Positions 35,501-47,504 are shown, counted from the first letter of the stretch. The stretch is DNA of 64,000 nucleotides from Phymorhynchus buccinoides (GCA_017654935.2 CM065698.1:2102301-2166300); one strand, 5' to 3'. Notes: generated from the letters alone by a model not told the origin. A program made the numbers and translations.

Positions 35501-38500
35501 AATGTATTCAACATCATCACGAACATCACACACCACGTAGTAGACACAGGACTGGACAGGGAAGAGGTTAATGTATTCAACATCATCACTGAACATCACA
35601 CACCACGTAGTAGACACAGGACTGGACAGGGAAGGGGTTAATGTATTCAACATCATCACGGACATCACACACCACGTAGTAGACACAGGACTGGATAGGG
35701 AAGGGGTTAATGTATTCAACATCATCACTGACATCACACACCACGTAGTAGACACAGGACTGGACAGGGAAGAGGTTAATGTATTCAACATCATCACTGA
35801 CATCACACACCACGTAGTAGACACAGGACTGGACAGGGAAGGGGTTAATGTATTCAACATCATCACTGACATCACACACCACGTAGTAGACACAGGACTG
35901 GACAGGGAAGGGGTTAATGTATTCAACATCATCACTGACATCACACACCACGTAGTAGACACAGGACTGGGCAGGGAAGGGGTTAATGTATTCAACATCA
36001 TCACTGACATCACACACCACGTAGTAGACACAGGACTGGACAGGGAAGGGGTTAATGTATTCAACATCATCACTGACATCACACACCACGTAGTAGACAC
36101 AGGACTGGACAGGGAAGGGGTTAATGTATTCAACATCATCACTGACATCACACACCACGTAGTAGACACAGGACTGGACAGGGAAGAGGTTAATGTATTC
36201 AACATCATCACGGACATCACACACCACGTAGTAGACACAGGACTGGACAGGGAAGGGGTTAATGTATTCAACATCATATGATCATCACTGACATCACACA
36301 CCACGTAGTAGACATGGGACTGGGCAGGGAAGGGGTTAATGTATTCAACATCATCACGGACATCACACACCACGTAGTAGACACAGGACTGGACAGGGAA
36401 GGGGTTAATGTATTCAACATCATCACGGACATCACACACCACGTAGTAGACACAGGACTGGACAGGGAAGGGGTTAATGTATTCAACATCATCACGGACA
36501 TCACACACCACGTAGTAGACACAGGACTGGACAGGGAAGGGGTTAATGTATTCAACATCATCACGGACATCACACACCACGTAGTAGACACAGGACTGGA
36601 CAGGGAAGGGGTTAATGTATTCAACATCATCACGGACATCACACACCACGTAGTAGACACAGGACTGGACAGGGAAGGGGTTAATGTATTCAACATCATC
36701 ACGGACATCACACACCACGTAGTAGACACAGGACTGGACAGGGAAGAGGTTAATGTATTCAACATCATCACTGACATCACACACCACGTAGTAGACACAG
36801 GACTGGATAGGGAAGGGGTTAATGTATTCAACATCATCACTGACATCACACACCACGTAGTAGACACAGGACTGGACAGGGAAGGGGTTAATGTATTCAA
36901 CATCATCACGGACATCACACACCACGTAGTAGACATGGGACTGGACAGGGAAGAGGTTAATGTATTCAACATCATCACGGACATCACACACCACGTAGTA
37001 GACACAGGACTGGACAGGGAAGGGGTTAATGTATTCAACATCATCACTGACATCACACACCACGTAGTAGACACAGGACTGGACAGGGAAGGGGTTAAGG
37101 TATTCAACATCATATGATCATCACTGACATCACACACCACGTAGTAGACACAGGACTGGACAGGGAAGAGGTTAAGGTATTCAACATCATATGATCATCA
37201 CGGACATCACACACCACGTAGTAGACATGGGACTGGACAGGGAAGGGGTTAAGGTATTCAACATCATCACTGACATCACACACCACGTAGTAGACACAGG
37301 ACTGGACAGGGAAGGGGTTAATGTATTCAACATCATCACTGACATCACACACCACGTAGTAGACACAGGACTGGACAGGGAAGGGGTTAAGGTATTCAAC
37401 ATCATATGATCATCACGGACATCACACACCACGTAGTAGACATGGGACTGGACAGGGAAGAGGTTAATGTATTCAACATCATCACGGACATCACACACCA
37501 CGTAGTAGACACAGGACTGGACAGGGAAGGGGTTAATGTATTCAACATCATCACTGACATCACACACCACGTAGTAGACACAGGACTGGACAGGGAAGGG
37601 GTTAATGTATTCAACATCATCACGGACATCACACACCACGTAGTAGACACAGGACTGGGCAGGGAAGGGGTTAATGTATTCAACATCATCACTGACATCA
37701 CACACCACGTAGTAGACACAGGACTGGGCAGGGAAGAGGTTAATGTATTCAACATCATCACGGACATCACACACCACGTAGTAGACACAGGACTGGACAG
37801 GGAAGGGGTTAATGTATTCAACATCATCACTGACATCACACACCACGTAGTAGACATGGGACTGGACAGGGAAGAGGTTAATGTATTCAACATCATCACT
37901 GACATCACACACCACGTAGTAGACATGGGACTGGGCAGGGAAGGGGTTAATGTATTCAACATCATCACGGACATCACACACCACGTAGTAGACACAGGAC
38001 TGGGCAGGGAAGGGGTTAATGTATTCAACATCATCACTGACATCACACACCACGTAGTAGACATGGGACTGGACAGGGAAGAGGTTAATGTATTCAACAT
38101 CATCACGGACATCACACACCACGTAGTAGACACAGGACTGGACAGGGAAGAGGTTAATGTATTCAACATCATCACGGACATCACACACCACGTAGTAGAC
38201 ACAGGACTGGGCAGGGAAGGGGTTAATGTATTCAACATCATCACGAACATCACACACCACGTAGTAGACACAGGACTGGACAGGGAAGGGGTTAATGTAT
38301 TCAACATCATCACTGACATCACACACCACGTAGTAGACATGGGACTGGACAGGGAAGGGGTTAAGGTATTCAACATCATATGATCATCACTGACATCACA
38401 CACCACGTAGTAGACACAGGACTGGACAGGGAAGAGGTTAATGTATTCAACATCATCACTGACATCACACACCACGTAGTAGACATGGGACTGGACAGGG

Positions 38501-39096
38501 AAGGGGTTAAGGTATTCAACATCATATGATCATCACTGACATCACACACCACGTAGTAGACACAGGACTGGACAGGGAAGGGGTTAATGTATTCAACATC
38601 ATCACGGACATCACACACCACGTAGTAGACATGGGACTGGACAGGGAAGGGGTTAATGTATTCAACATCATCACTGACATCACACACCACGTAGTAGACA
38701 CAGGACTGGGCAGGGGAGGGGTTAATGTATTCAACATCATCACTGACATCACACACCACGTAGTAGACACAGGACTGGACAGGGAAGGGGTTAATGTATT
38801 CAACATCATCACTGACATCACACACCACGTAGTAGACACAGGACTGGACAGGGAATGGGTTAATGTATTCAACATCATCACTGACATCACACACCACGTA
38901 GTAGACACAGGACTGGACAGGGAAGGGGTTAAGGTATTCAACATCATATGATCATCACTGACATCACACACCACGTAGTAGACACAGGACTGGGCAGGGA
39001 AGGGGTTAATGTATTCAACATCATCACTGACATCACACACCACGTAGTAGACACAGGACTGGGCAGGGGAGGGGTTAATGTATTCAACATCATCAA
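32467..39096. repeat. Satellite, 69 bp, about 95 copies
   Basis: The unit contains GGGGTTAATGTATTCAACAT, CATCAC(T/G)GACATCACACAC and CACGTAGTAGACACAGGACT. Variants are few (GGACAGG/GGGCAGG, GGGGTTAA/GAGGTTAA, CACAGG/CATGGG), and several 3' units gain ATATGATC. Being 3x23 bp and stop-free, it leaves both strands open for over 1,000 codons; these frames are not genes. It sits in intron 1 of the inferred zinc-finger gene. Confidence 0.97.
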
Positions 39097-39248
39097 TATT
39101 AAGTTCAGGAAAATATGAACATGCCTTTTCTACAATCTAATCATTAACTTTTTTGTATTTGCAGAACTTTTTATTTGTATTGTCCATTAAAACAGGGTTT
39201 AAACGGAAATTGTTGCAAATAAACATGCACTCTAATACACAATATTCT

Positions 39249-39252
<4 letters not shown>

Positions 39253-39312
<60 letters not shown>

Positions 39313-39334
39313 ACACACACAGTCACTCATAATA

Positions 39335-39422
<88 letters not shown>

Positions 39423-39455
39423 ACACAGTCACTCATAATAACACATACACACACA
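39253..39455. repeat. AC microsatellite, duplicated block
   Basis: Two (AC)n tracts separated by the repeated phrase AGTCACTCATAATAACACAT. Confidence 0.95.
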
Positions 39456-39535
39456 AAAGAGCTTTAAAGCTAGTTCTACTTAAATCGAGTAGCTTGACAA
39501 TAAATGATTATAAACAATACACTGACATCCTTCCG

Positions 39536-40119
39536 TTTAAAGGTGGCCCCTGACGGATGAGTTTTTGCAAGAAACACATTGAGATCACCAGAAAGACAGC
39601 CTTTTCAAGGATCGGAACACTCACTTTGCTCTGGTTTCTTAGAAATAAAACCGTCTAAACGGCGATTCCTCTTAGGCGGAGATGCTGGAGAGAGAAGCCA
39701 TTTGGATGGGGTGGGTGGAGGTCATTCATTGTGGTTGAAGCGTTTTCTTTTTTTGTAGTGCAGTAAAAAAAAAAAAAGGAGCTATTTCCTTTCTTGTGAG
39801 TGAAACTCCTTTAGATAAACTGTACATGTATATAAACAAATTTTTTAAATAAAATAAAAAGGCTTGTATTGCGAAAAGTTTGTGCAAACGATTTTGTCTA
39901 AACGTAGGCGGCCATTACAAAAAAGATGGCACATGCCTTCTCTTTGGGTGAAAGAATTTGACTTCCAGCAACTCCGCCAAGGAGGAATCGCCGATTTGAT
40001 GGCTCGATTTCTGGGAAACCAGAGCAAAGTGAGTATTGCAATCTCTGTAAAGGGTGTTTTTTCAGGTGATCGGGACATGTTTCTTACAAAAAACTCATCC
40101 GTCAGGGTGCCCCTTTAAA
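39536..40119. mobile_element. Foldback/TIR element with long arms
   Basis: TTTAAAGGTGGCCCCTGACG and GATGAGTTTTTGCAAGAAAC on the left are complementary to GTTTCTTACAAAAAACTCATC and CGTCAGGGTGCCCCTTTAAA on the right. Pairing resumes further in (CACTTTGCTCTGGTTTC against AAACCAGAGCAAAGTG, and GGCGATTCCTC against GAGGAATCGCC), giving arms of 150 bp or more. The centre is an A-rich spacer. The element abuts the LINE relic at 40122. Confidence 0.75.
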
Positions 40120-40121
40120 GA

Positions 40122-41355
40122 CAAACTTTTCTTAAACAAATGTCTATGTATGTATAATGTTGTAAATGGAACAGCCCCAAATAAAATAATAAGCTCCTTT
40201 ACATTAAATGAAAATCGACATACTCATAAGCTTTCATTTCCTAAACCCCGTAACGATCTGTTCAAATCCAGCTTGACATACTCTGGGGGAAACACATGGA
40301 ACAACTTGCCATCATTCTTAAAATCATGTCCATCTAAACCAGCTTTTAAAAAGGTAATCTTATGTTATTAATTCTTCTTCTACCAACATCTTTGGCTTAC
40401 TAATTACTGTTACTAACCAAGTCATTTTTAGATTTTCACCCAAAACGCTACTTACTTTGAAAATAAATCACTAAAAATACATTTATGCATGGTTTTGAAT
40501 AAAATTTGGTGAGCATGAATAAAATTATGATACAAAACAAATTGTGTTGATGAGTTTTATGTATGTGGATGGTGTTGACGATGGTGGTGGTGGTGGTGGT
40601 GGTGGTGGTGGTTGATGGTATTGCGTACATGCAAGCTAGTTTGTCAGCAAAAACAAATCAGTCTGGCTAAAAATCAATGACACAACAATAAGTGTTAGTA
40701 ATAAAAGCAATCTGAACAAACCGGTCAATCATCTGTACACTTTTAGTGCTAAGGTAGAGCGCAATATTGAACAGTTAGTAAGAACAGTGAAAAAAAAAAT
40801 TAATTAACTCACTATATAATGCATTGCATGTTCATGTGTGCCTGGAAATATTCTTTTTCTTCCTTCTTACTTCCCTTTCCTTCTTTTTTTCTCTCCATTA
40901 TTGTGTGTGCATGCATGTGCGCGTGTGTGCGTTGAGTGTGTGTGTGTGTGTGCGTGTGCGTACGTGTGTGCGTTGAGTGTGTGTGTGCGTGCGAGCGTGT
41001 GTGCATTGAGTGTGTGTGTGCGTTGAGTGTGTGTGTGCGTGCGCACGTGTGTGCGTTGAGTGTGTGTGTGTGTCTGTATGTGTTCTTTTCTCCCCGGCTT
41101 TCCCTCCCGCTCCACCCCCTCTCTCTCTGTCTCTCCCTCCCTACCCCCTTCTCTCTTGTTTGGTTCTTTGTTTTTGCTTTCATTATACCGATCAGAATGT
41201 GTTCTGTGTGTTGTGTTCCTGTAAATATGTTCTTTTCTCATTGATTTTTTTATTTTATTGATGTTTGTATTTTTTTTGAGGGCAGGGTAAAAAAAAGTTT
41301 GGTCAGCTTATTCCTTAACCCTCAATAAAGATCATTTGACTTGACTTGACTTGAC
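40122..41355 (+). pseudogene. LINE 3' end: ORF C-terminus plus UTR with TTGAC tail
   Basis: The frame from 40122 to 40371 reads DKLFLNKCLCMYNVVNG, then a block containing KLSFPKPRNDLFKSSLTY and GGNTWNNLPSFL ending in AFKK, the conserved end of CR1/L2-like proteins. After a microsatellite-rich UTR (GGT repeats 40581-40613, TG-rich 40905-41085) comes AATAAAGATCATTTGACTTG with the (TTGAC)n tail typical of such LINEs. 5' truncated, no RT core. Confidence 0.65.
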
Positions 41356-41365
41356 ATACTCATAA

Positions 41366-41402
41366 TAACGCACGCGCACACACACACACACACACACACA
41401 CA
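41366..41402. repeat. AC microsatellite
   Basis: (AC)n tract after the LINE tail. Confidence 0.9.
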
Positions 41403-41919
41403 AATATATTCTGTAAAATGTGGGCTTTCATCAGGAGAATGTGTCACTGGATTGGGCGAGTGTGTGTGGTGTCTGTAGCCAAACGGACAATAGATTAATC
41501 TGCGCCAGGTCTTTTCTAGTAAAAGAATGAGCACTGAGTCACTGTAATGTTGTAATTTCTTAACAAGTTTTCATATAAACTTTTTACTATACAGTCCATG
41601 AAATTTGCATAGATCTGCTGATATTCATAGTCATGGCAGCTACAATGTCGCCCTGCTTGTCTGTTGAAGCATTAGAATCGTTGTAAAATAAATGCAGTGG
41701 CTCCACGCTTACAGCCCTATTAACACACAATTGAGCAAGTGGCTCTTACAACCCGTATTCTTCGCTAATTTCATTATTTAGTATACTTACTGTTTTAGCA
41801 TTTGCTTAGCCCTTTCAGTTGGTGGATGCCTCGTGCCTCCATACGGGGAGCTGGACCACCCCGCCCCTTCCACCAGTCTCCCCGTGGGGATACCGGGGGG
41901 GAGGGTCTTTCATACAAAT

Positions 41920-42060
41920 AGTTCCCCCACCTTCTGGAAGTTCTGTGCTTGTAACTTCCTACAATATGTCACTCTTTGATTCTGCCTTTTCCCTTTGCTA
42001 TCTGTCATCTACAATCTTTCTGACTTATTGGCCCATTCTCCTGCCTTTTTAAAAACAAAA
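41920..42060. repeat. Dispersed repeat, copy at 54025-54165
   Basis: CACCTTCTGGAAGTTCTGTG and CTTGTAACTTCCT followed by a TCTGCCTTT-rich block are shared with 54025-54165. Confidence 0.65.
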
Positions 42061-42284
42061 ATTTCCAAATAATTTTCTCCTTCGAGTTCCCCAGAAATTG
42101 GAATGTGTCGGCTGTACGCAGCTGGAAGGCCAGTGAAAACTGAAAACCAGGCACATACGTACGTACCTTATCCATTATGGCCATATGGCCTGGGAATGCA
42201 GAAGAGGAAGAAGAAGCAGCTTAGCCATTCATCATATAGTCAAGTTTTGAGAGAGGGTGAGGGCCAGGTCAGGAGGGAGCATGA

Positions 42285-42660
42285 TGCTACCCAAAAGTAC
42301 AACATGCAATGTCAACGTATATCTGCAAGAACCGACTACCGCAACAACTCCTCCTTTCCCAAAACCATCCGCCACTGGAACTCCTTGCCACCAAAAACTG
42401 TCCAGTCCCCCACGCTCAGATCCTTCACCTCAAAGGTGCTGAAGCTCCCCGCATAAAGACCACTCCCCCCCCCCCTGTGTGGGGCAGGGTGTTCTCGGAC
42501 TAGCCAGGGGTGCCCAGCCTCGCATGGCCTCTTATCTATCTAGCATTTGCTTTTGTTTTTCCTGCGCAGCATAAATTCTTTGAACCCAAGTACATGTCAA
42601 TAATTGACGGTTACGGCAGGTGGACATTACCAGAAGAAGAAGAAGAAGAAAAGTTATAAA
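42285..42660 (+). pseudogene. LINE 3' end with AGA tail, copy 1
   Basis: Encodes YNMQCQRISARTDYRNNSSF and PKTIRHWNSLPPKTV, the end of a LINE protein (FP.TI..WN.LP). This is followed by TCAAAGGTGCTGAAGCTCCC, GGTGTTCTCGGACTAGCCAG, GGTTACGGCAGGTGGACATT and a (GAA)n tail. The second copy at 44.8 kb shares the same UTR blocks in order. Confidence 0.75.
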
Positions 42661-42720
42661 AGCTTCAGTTTTGGCTTTTTAAAAAATTCATTAAATTCTT
42701 CCCATGTTGTTTTTGACATA

Positions 42721-43009
42721 CCCTGGCTAAAAGACTCCAGGGATCATCCCAACATCCGAAGCACCTGAACACCATGGTACAAATGCACCAGCTAGGAATG
42801 AGAACATTACGTGTGTGGCCGTTTTTGATTAACCCTCCACATAGGCAGCCACACTCCGACTTCGGGAGATTTGGAGACAGAAGATGTTATGTTAGGAGCT
42901 TGTCATGGCTAAAGACAATCCCCGCATAACTATGCGTTAGCATAACATTTTGATGTAGCCTTGGTGTTCTAGCCTGCATCAATTGGTCTGACATAGCCTT
43001 AAGTTACGG
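42721..43009. mobile_element. TIR repeat, CCTTGGCTTAA family
   Basis: CCCTGGCTAAAAGACTCCAG to GGTCTGACATAGCCTTAAG, with a degraded right terminus. Colinear with 14692-14989. Confidence 0.7.
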
Positions 43010-43061
43010 CCAATTCTTCCTATGAGCTTAGAACTACTTCTCTTCTGGCGCCATGTTGTTG

Positions 43062-43258
43062 TTTTTTGACCTTCCTGGTTGTCCGTTGCATCTCAACCGA
43101 CAAGAGGGGAGCGACTGCTTTATTGACTGTGCATGCGTTGCTTTAACGAACAAAATCCCTGACATAATCTCTGAAAGTAGACAAAACACATGGCAGGGCG
43201 CTTGGCAGTGAATGTCTTTGCATTTGGTGGGAGTGAAGTGTGCTGTACTGGGCGAATG
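43062..43258. repeat. Dispersed repeat, copy of 14000-14270
   Basis: See the entry at 14000; ATCTCAACCGACAAGAGGGG and CTTGGCAGTGAATGTCTTTG are shared. Ends in GGGCGAATGTATTCGCCC, a perfect hairpin. Confidence 0.65.
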
Positions 43259-43299
43259 TATTCGCCCATGGTACTATTACAAGAGTTAAACTGCAAAGG

Positions 43300-43405
43300 T
43301 TTGCTGGGCCTAATTATTTCTTAGGCGCATAACAGCAGCATGCCGCATCTGCACTTACATGACACGAGACTGTCTGAGTGATTGAATAATAAGAAGGAGA
43401 ATGGC
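43300..43405. repeat. Dispersed repeat, copy at 54200-54300
   Basis: CATAACAGCAGCATGCCGCA and TCTGCACTTACATGACA...GTCTGAGTG match 54225-54285. It ends just downstream of the zinc-finger donor at 43437. Confidence 0.6.
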
Positions 43406-43436
43406 TTAAGAAGATAATTTGATAACTTGTACTGAC

Positions 43437-43533
43437 CACCACAACACTGTCCTTCCAAGGTGTCCAGTCGTCTTCTATGACCTCTTCTTTGACCCCGTCC
43501 ATTGTGTCTGCAGTTCAGCTTGCTGGTCCTGGG
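43437..43533 (-). CDS. C2H2 zinc-finger protein, first coding exon
   Basis: An acceptor (TTTTCCTACAG) leads into 31 nt of 5' UTR and an ATG at 43502-43500. The 22 codons read MDGVKEEVIEDDWTPW then KDSVVV and end at the donor GTG/GTCAGT (43437), phase 0, matching the phase-0 acceptor at 32042. VKEE fits the sumoylation consensus often seen at the N-terminus of zinc-finger regulators. The first intron is 11.4 kb and holds the 69-bp satellite. An untranslated exon must lie further upstream on the minus strand. A (GT)n tract lies just upstream of the acceptor. Confidence 0.6.
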
Positions 43534-43547
43534 CTGTAGGAAAATAT

Positions 43548-43550
<3 letters not shown>

Positions 43551-43598
<48 letters not shown>
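43551..43598. repeat. AC microsatellite next to a splice acceptor
   Basis: On the minus strand (GT)n, ending about 17 nt before the inferred acceptor at 43534. Confidence 0.95.
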
Positions 43599-43619
43599 TT
43601 TAACAATCACCTCCTACTT

Positions 43620-44400
43620 TGTAAATTTAGCATATTTTTCAGGCTTTAAGTTTAAGGCCATCATTTTTTCCGCAGACTGAGACCCCTGTGTCTTATATAA
43701 CAGGGCTTCTGAAAACGTACAGATTGTACGTATTTACGCACTAGAGCTCTCAAATCACCCTCTAGAATCTAAAACTGTACGTGAGATTTACCCTTTAAAA
43801 TCTCATTTGGGGGGTGAGATGACGCATTTTAATGATGACACGTGCGTGAACACAACCGTTACTTATCGTATTTTAATCGTCTGTTAGGCCTTTCTGCCGC
43901 AAGCTGTCTAGGCTAGATCTAAAGTTCTATTGGATAGTGCAGAAAGCCCAAATCATTAAAAGCTCATTGCTCATGGCGTGGGGTTGGAGATTTGCAGGCT
44001 ATGGAGCTTCTCCCATGTTTTCGCCTTTACCCCTTAAAATTTAAAACGGGGTGAAAATACCCCTCTAAACAGGGGGTGAGCGTACCCATTAAGAGGGGGA
44101 AAGACCAGAAGCGCTGTATAATGTCACTGATAATAATATAGTATGAAAATATAAAAACAAAAATGTGAATATTATGTCAAATGTGGAGGTGCGCCTTATA
44201 GCAATATAATGTGGTACATTATATAACTGCTATAAGAAACAAGTAAACAAGCAAGCGATGAACGGACTTTATAATAGGTTGACATTATCTTCCAGTTAGG
44301 GCCAATAGTAAAGTAAGACAGAGAGCTGAAAGAGAATTACCTTTTGACAATAATGAAACATCATCCCTTTTGTGAAAGACTATGGTTGTCACACTAAAGG
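43620..44400. other. No gene seen
   Basis: AT-rich non-coding sequence. Short CTTATA-containing motifs near 43690 and 44205 (GGTGCGCCTTATAGCAATAT) recall ends of the CCGTAA-type elements at 54346 and 60362 but do not form a convincing pair. Confidence 0.4.
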
Positions 44401-44504
44401 CCCCGCCACACTGGATACGATTTGACCCCAATACGATACGATTGTCATGACGCCTGTGAGACACGATTCATATGAAACACTTCTGTCTAAAAATAACTTA
44501 TATT

Positions 44505-44640
44505 TTCGTTCACTATACCCATGAAGACAATACACGAATCAAATAAAATGTCTGATACAAAAATAAGATATTTTATTAGATTCGTGTATTGGAGATTACA
44601 AATATAGTGAACATAACTAGTAGGATTTCATCAGATTTTC
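44505..44640. repeat. Short inverted repeat related to the 24.2-kb MITE
   Basis: TTTTCGTTCACTATA..AATACACGAATC is matched inverted by GATTCGTGTATT..TATAGTGAAC. The same words occur at 24280-24320. Confidence 0.55.
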
Positions 44641-44814
44641 AGTTTTGAAGAGTAGTAGAGGTGCAAACTGAGTAGTATATACTACTCGAAAAGAGTAGAG
44701 TAAACAGGTCTGCTAGTGTGCGGGATAGCTGAACTACAGAAATGTATCATCGGGACCGTGTTAATCACTTTGCTATTCGGCAATTTCACTTTCCATTCTT
44801 AATACGTCTAGCTG

Positions 44815-45850
44815 ACATCTAGTGTGAGCAGCATGCTGGACAAGCTGGGCTGGGAAATGCTGGAGAGTAGACAGCAGAGGACCAGGCTCTCCATGCTGTA
44901 CAAGATCAGCTCCGGCGCTGTCCATTGCCCCGGCCTACACGCAAAGCTGGTACCACTTCCACATCGGCAACGGCGTGGACACCATCTCCAGTTCCAACGC
45001 ATCCAGTGCCGCACCAAATATCGGTCAAACTCTTTTCTCCCAAGGACCATCAGGGAGTGGAACGACCTGCGGCAGGACACCATCGACACCTTCACTGCTG
45101 ACGCCCCCTGTGCGTCAGTGGTGCAGGACCAACAATAATCCATCAAGTGCCCCTTCCCCCCCTCCCCTCACCCCCCCCCCCCCCCCCTTTCAGCTTCCCC
45201 TCCAATATTAGTTAAGCAGGCATGTCCTCAGTAAAGAACAGACCGGCCCCACATTCTTCAGTCCTTTTTTTTCCCAAAGGAGCTCAGCTCCTTCATCTCA
45301 AAGGTGCTGAAGCTCCCTGACTAAAAGCACAACTACCCCCCCCCCCCTCCCTTTTTTTCTTCTTTTTTTTTTCTCCCCGTGTGCGGCTTGGTGTTCTCGG
45401 ACTAGCCAGAGGTGCTCGGTCATGCACGTCCTCTTATCTGTTTGGACTTATTATTTTTATTTTTGTTTTTCCTGCGCTGCATAATTCTTTGAACCCCAGT
45501 GTCGTATGCAAAAAAGTAGCATCGTGTAAATACTTCGCTCGCTACTATGAGACTTACTAAGTCACTTAGCATTTGCGGCGTTTGCGACATTGAGCGAATT
45601 TTTTTAATTTCACTTTTTTCCGTAATGTCATGAAATATGAACGATTTGAGTACGGAAAAGTGTTTCAAATACGGAAAAAGTGAAATTGCGTTCATCCTTA
45701 ATGTCGCAAATGCTAACTCATAGTAGCGAGCGAAGTATTTGCACGATGCTACTTTTTTGCATACGACACCCCAGTACATCACTACATGTCAGTAATTGCC
45801 GGTTACGGCAGGTGGACATTATTATTTATTGGCAGAAGAAGAAGAACGGT
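44815..45850 (+). pseudogene. LINE 3' end with AGA tail, copy 2, interrupted by a MITE
   Basis: The frame at 44824-45138 reads SSMLDKLGWEMLESRQQRTR and SMLYKISSG, then a YRSNSFLPRTIREWN block, the C-terminal signature of a LINE protein of the same family as at 42285 (better preserved here). The UTR blocks (AAAGGTGCTGAAGCTCCCTG, GGTGTTCTCGGACTAGCCAG, GGTTACGGCAGGTGGACATT) are identical in order. The UTR is split by the MITE at 45500-45768. Tail (AGA)n near 45833. Confidence 0.75.
45500..45768. mobile_element. MITE with 52-bp TIR and 6-bp TSD, nested in LINE
   Basis: The ends TGTCGTATGCAAAAAAGTAG and CTACTTTTTTGCATACGACA continue as complementary arms for about 52 bp with one mismatch (GTGTAAATA against TATTTGCAC). 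CCCCAG flanks both ends (45494-45499 and 45769-45774). The uninterrupted sequence is recoverable from the sister LINE at 42.6 kb (GAACCCAAGTACATGTCAAT). Non-coding interior. Confidence 0.9.
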
Positions 45851-47400
45851 CAACATACTGGCCCGTCACCGTGGGCCCTGAAGAGAAGAACTTCAAGAAG
45901 AAGAAGAAATTTTGGGGATTTCTATAGAATGTTTTCATAATTCAGCCCTACCACTCGGTGTTTTGATCATTTCGCCTTCACCATTGACATTGGCATTATT
46001 CCGTATGTTTTGACCATTCTGCATTCACCATTCCGACGGATTCGGCATTTTCCGGTGTATAGACACGCCGTTTGAACCTCTCAAAAGAGTTTAAAAAAAC
46101 TAAATACAACTAGGCCTAAACTTTATTCTTGTATTCCCCGTTCTTTTCCTCCACCTACCTTGCTTTTTAATCTTGAACAGTTCAGCAGAGAACAGCACGC
46201 GATGCATGGACAAATATGGACAGTCATGGAAAAGGGGTGGGGGGTGGGGGGTGGGGTCAGTTTCTTTGATTTCTTATTTTCTCTCCGACATTTCAAGGTC
46301 TAAGCGGCCATCTCAGTGTGGTGACAGTGCTCTCCCCTGGTTGGTGAAGCTTACTTCCCTTTGATGTAAAACCGAAAGTAAAACTATGAAAACGATAGAT
46401 TAAACCAGAGAATGCCCTGTATATCTCTGATTGAACCTTTAGGTCAGGTCAGGTCAGGTCAGATCTTCAAGGCAGCCAGGCCTCGCGACCTCTTGATGTG
46501 CCCTTTCTTTTGATTGTTTGTTTTAGAGATTTTGTTTAGCAATTAGATTGGCATAGCTGTGACGCTTTTTGAGCAATCATTGTTGTCTTAATCATAATCT
46601 ATAATAGAATGCGCTAAGGATCCGAGGAGGGACAACTAAAAACTCGAGTACCGCGTAAATGTCGGACTTTCGCTCGCAATGCGGGTCAAAATACGCGCTT
46701 CGTCTATTTATTCCGCTAGGTCGGATTAAAAATTTTGCTTTTGAAAGTTGATTTGGAAGGCAAAATGTTTCTCGCATGTCAATTGGCATTATTTTGAAGC
46801 TGCGTCATCTGGTCGGACTTGACTGCTTTCCCTTCTTCCTCTCATACTGAAATTTTTGCATCGACTTTCGACAAAGCCTTAACACTATCCAGCCTGCAAC
46901 TGCGTCAGCGCTGCTCTTTCCCTGTGACTCATTGCCCACACAGCTCCTATTCCCTGCTGACGGGGTATTTGGGCACTTTTCTGATTTTTTTTTTAGCGAG
47001 GTAAACAAACATCAACACCTTAGTGTTTGTTACCAAATGAAAGAGCAAACACGGAACTAATCGGTTATGGTAAAATTTATTTGATCGCTAATAAAATATA
47101 GTCACGCTGTTCTCCTAAAGTAGCTAAGGTTACGGGAAGAGAAAAAAACTTGTTTACATTCGATTCTGATATGTACAACACCAAAACAAGGAAAACATGG
47201 GACGAAAAAGCTTCATCTTACCTTGAAATCACGTTTGTATGTGTATGTACATGTACATATTTTGTGTGTGTGTGTGTATGTGTACATTGTACAGACGAAC
47301 ATAAACCTCTATAGTGAAGAACACATGACGAATGTTTCTTTTCAATTTGTGTGTATTACTCAAAGGGGAGTTGTCCGCTAAATGCAGGCCAAAGGAAGAA
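45851..47400. other. No gene seen
   Basis: Mixed sequence. The only distinct motif is an (AGGTC)n run at 46441-46462, possibly a retroposon tail. CG-containing words are more frequent at 46610-46730, but no promoter or exon could be defended. Confidence 0.5.
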
Positions 47401-47490
47401 CAACCTGTGGTGGTTTTTGTACCTTGTTCAATGTAGATGACCAGCGGTCACTGACATAACTTTCACATTTTCATTATTTGACAGCTTTTT
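47400..47490. repeat. Unit of the GACCAGTGGTCA repeat, left of the LINE
   Basis: CAATGTAGATGACCAGCGGT and TTCACATTTTCATTATTTGACAGC match units at 49140-49810. This suggests the LINE at 47.5 kb inserted into that repeat field. Confidence 0.6.
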
Positions 47491-47504
47491 AGTGGACTTG
47501 GTAT

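Noticed and set aside
32462..37063. Open frames of 1,059 (+), 1,039 (-) and 1,520 (-) codons
   Set aside because: All three are read from the same 69-bp satellite, on both strands, with no codon bias or domain; an in-frame period explains them.
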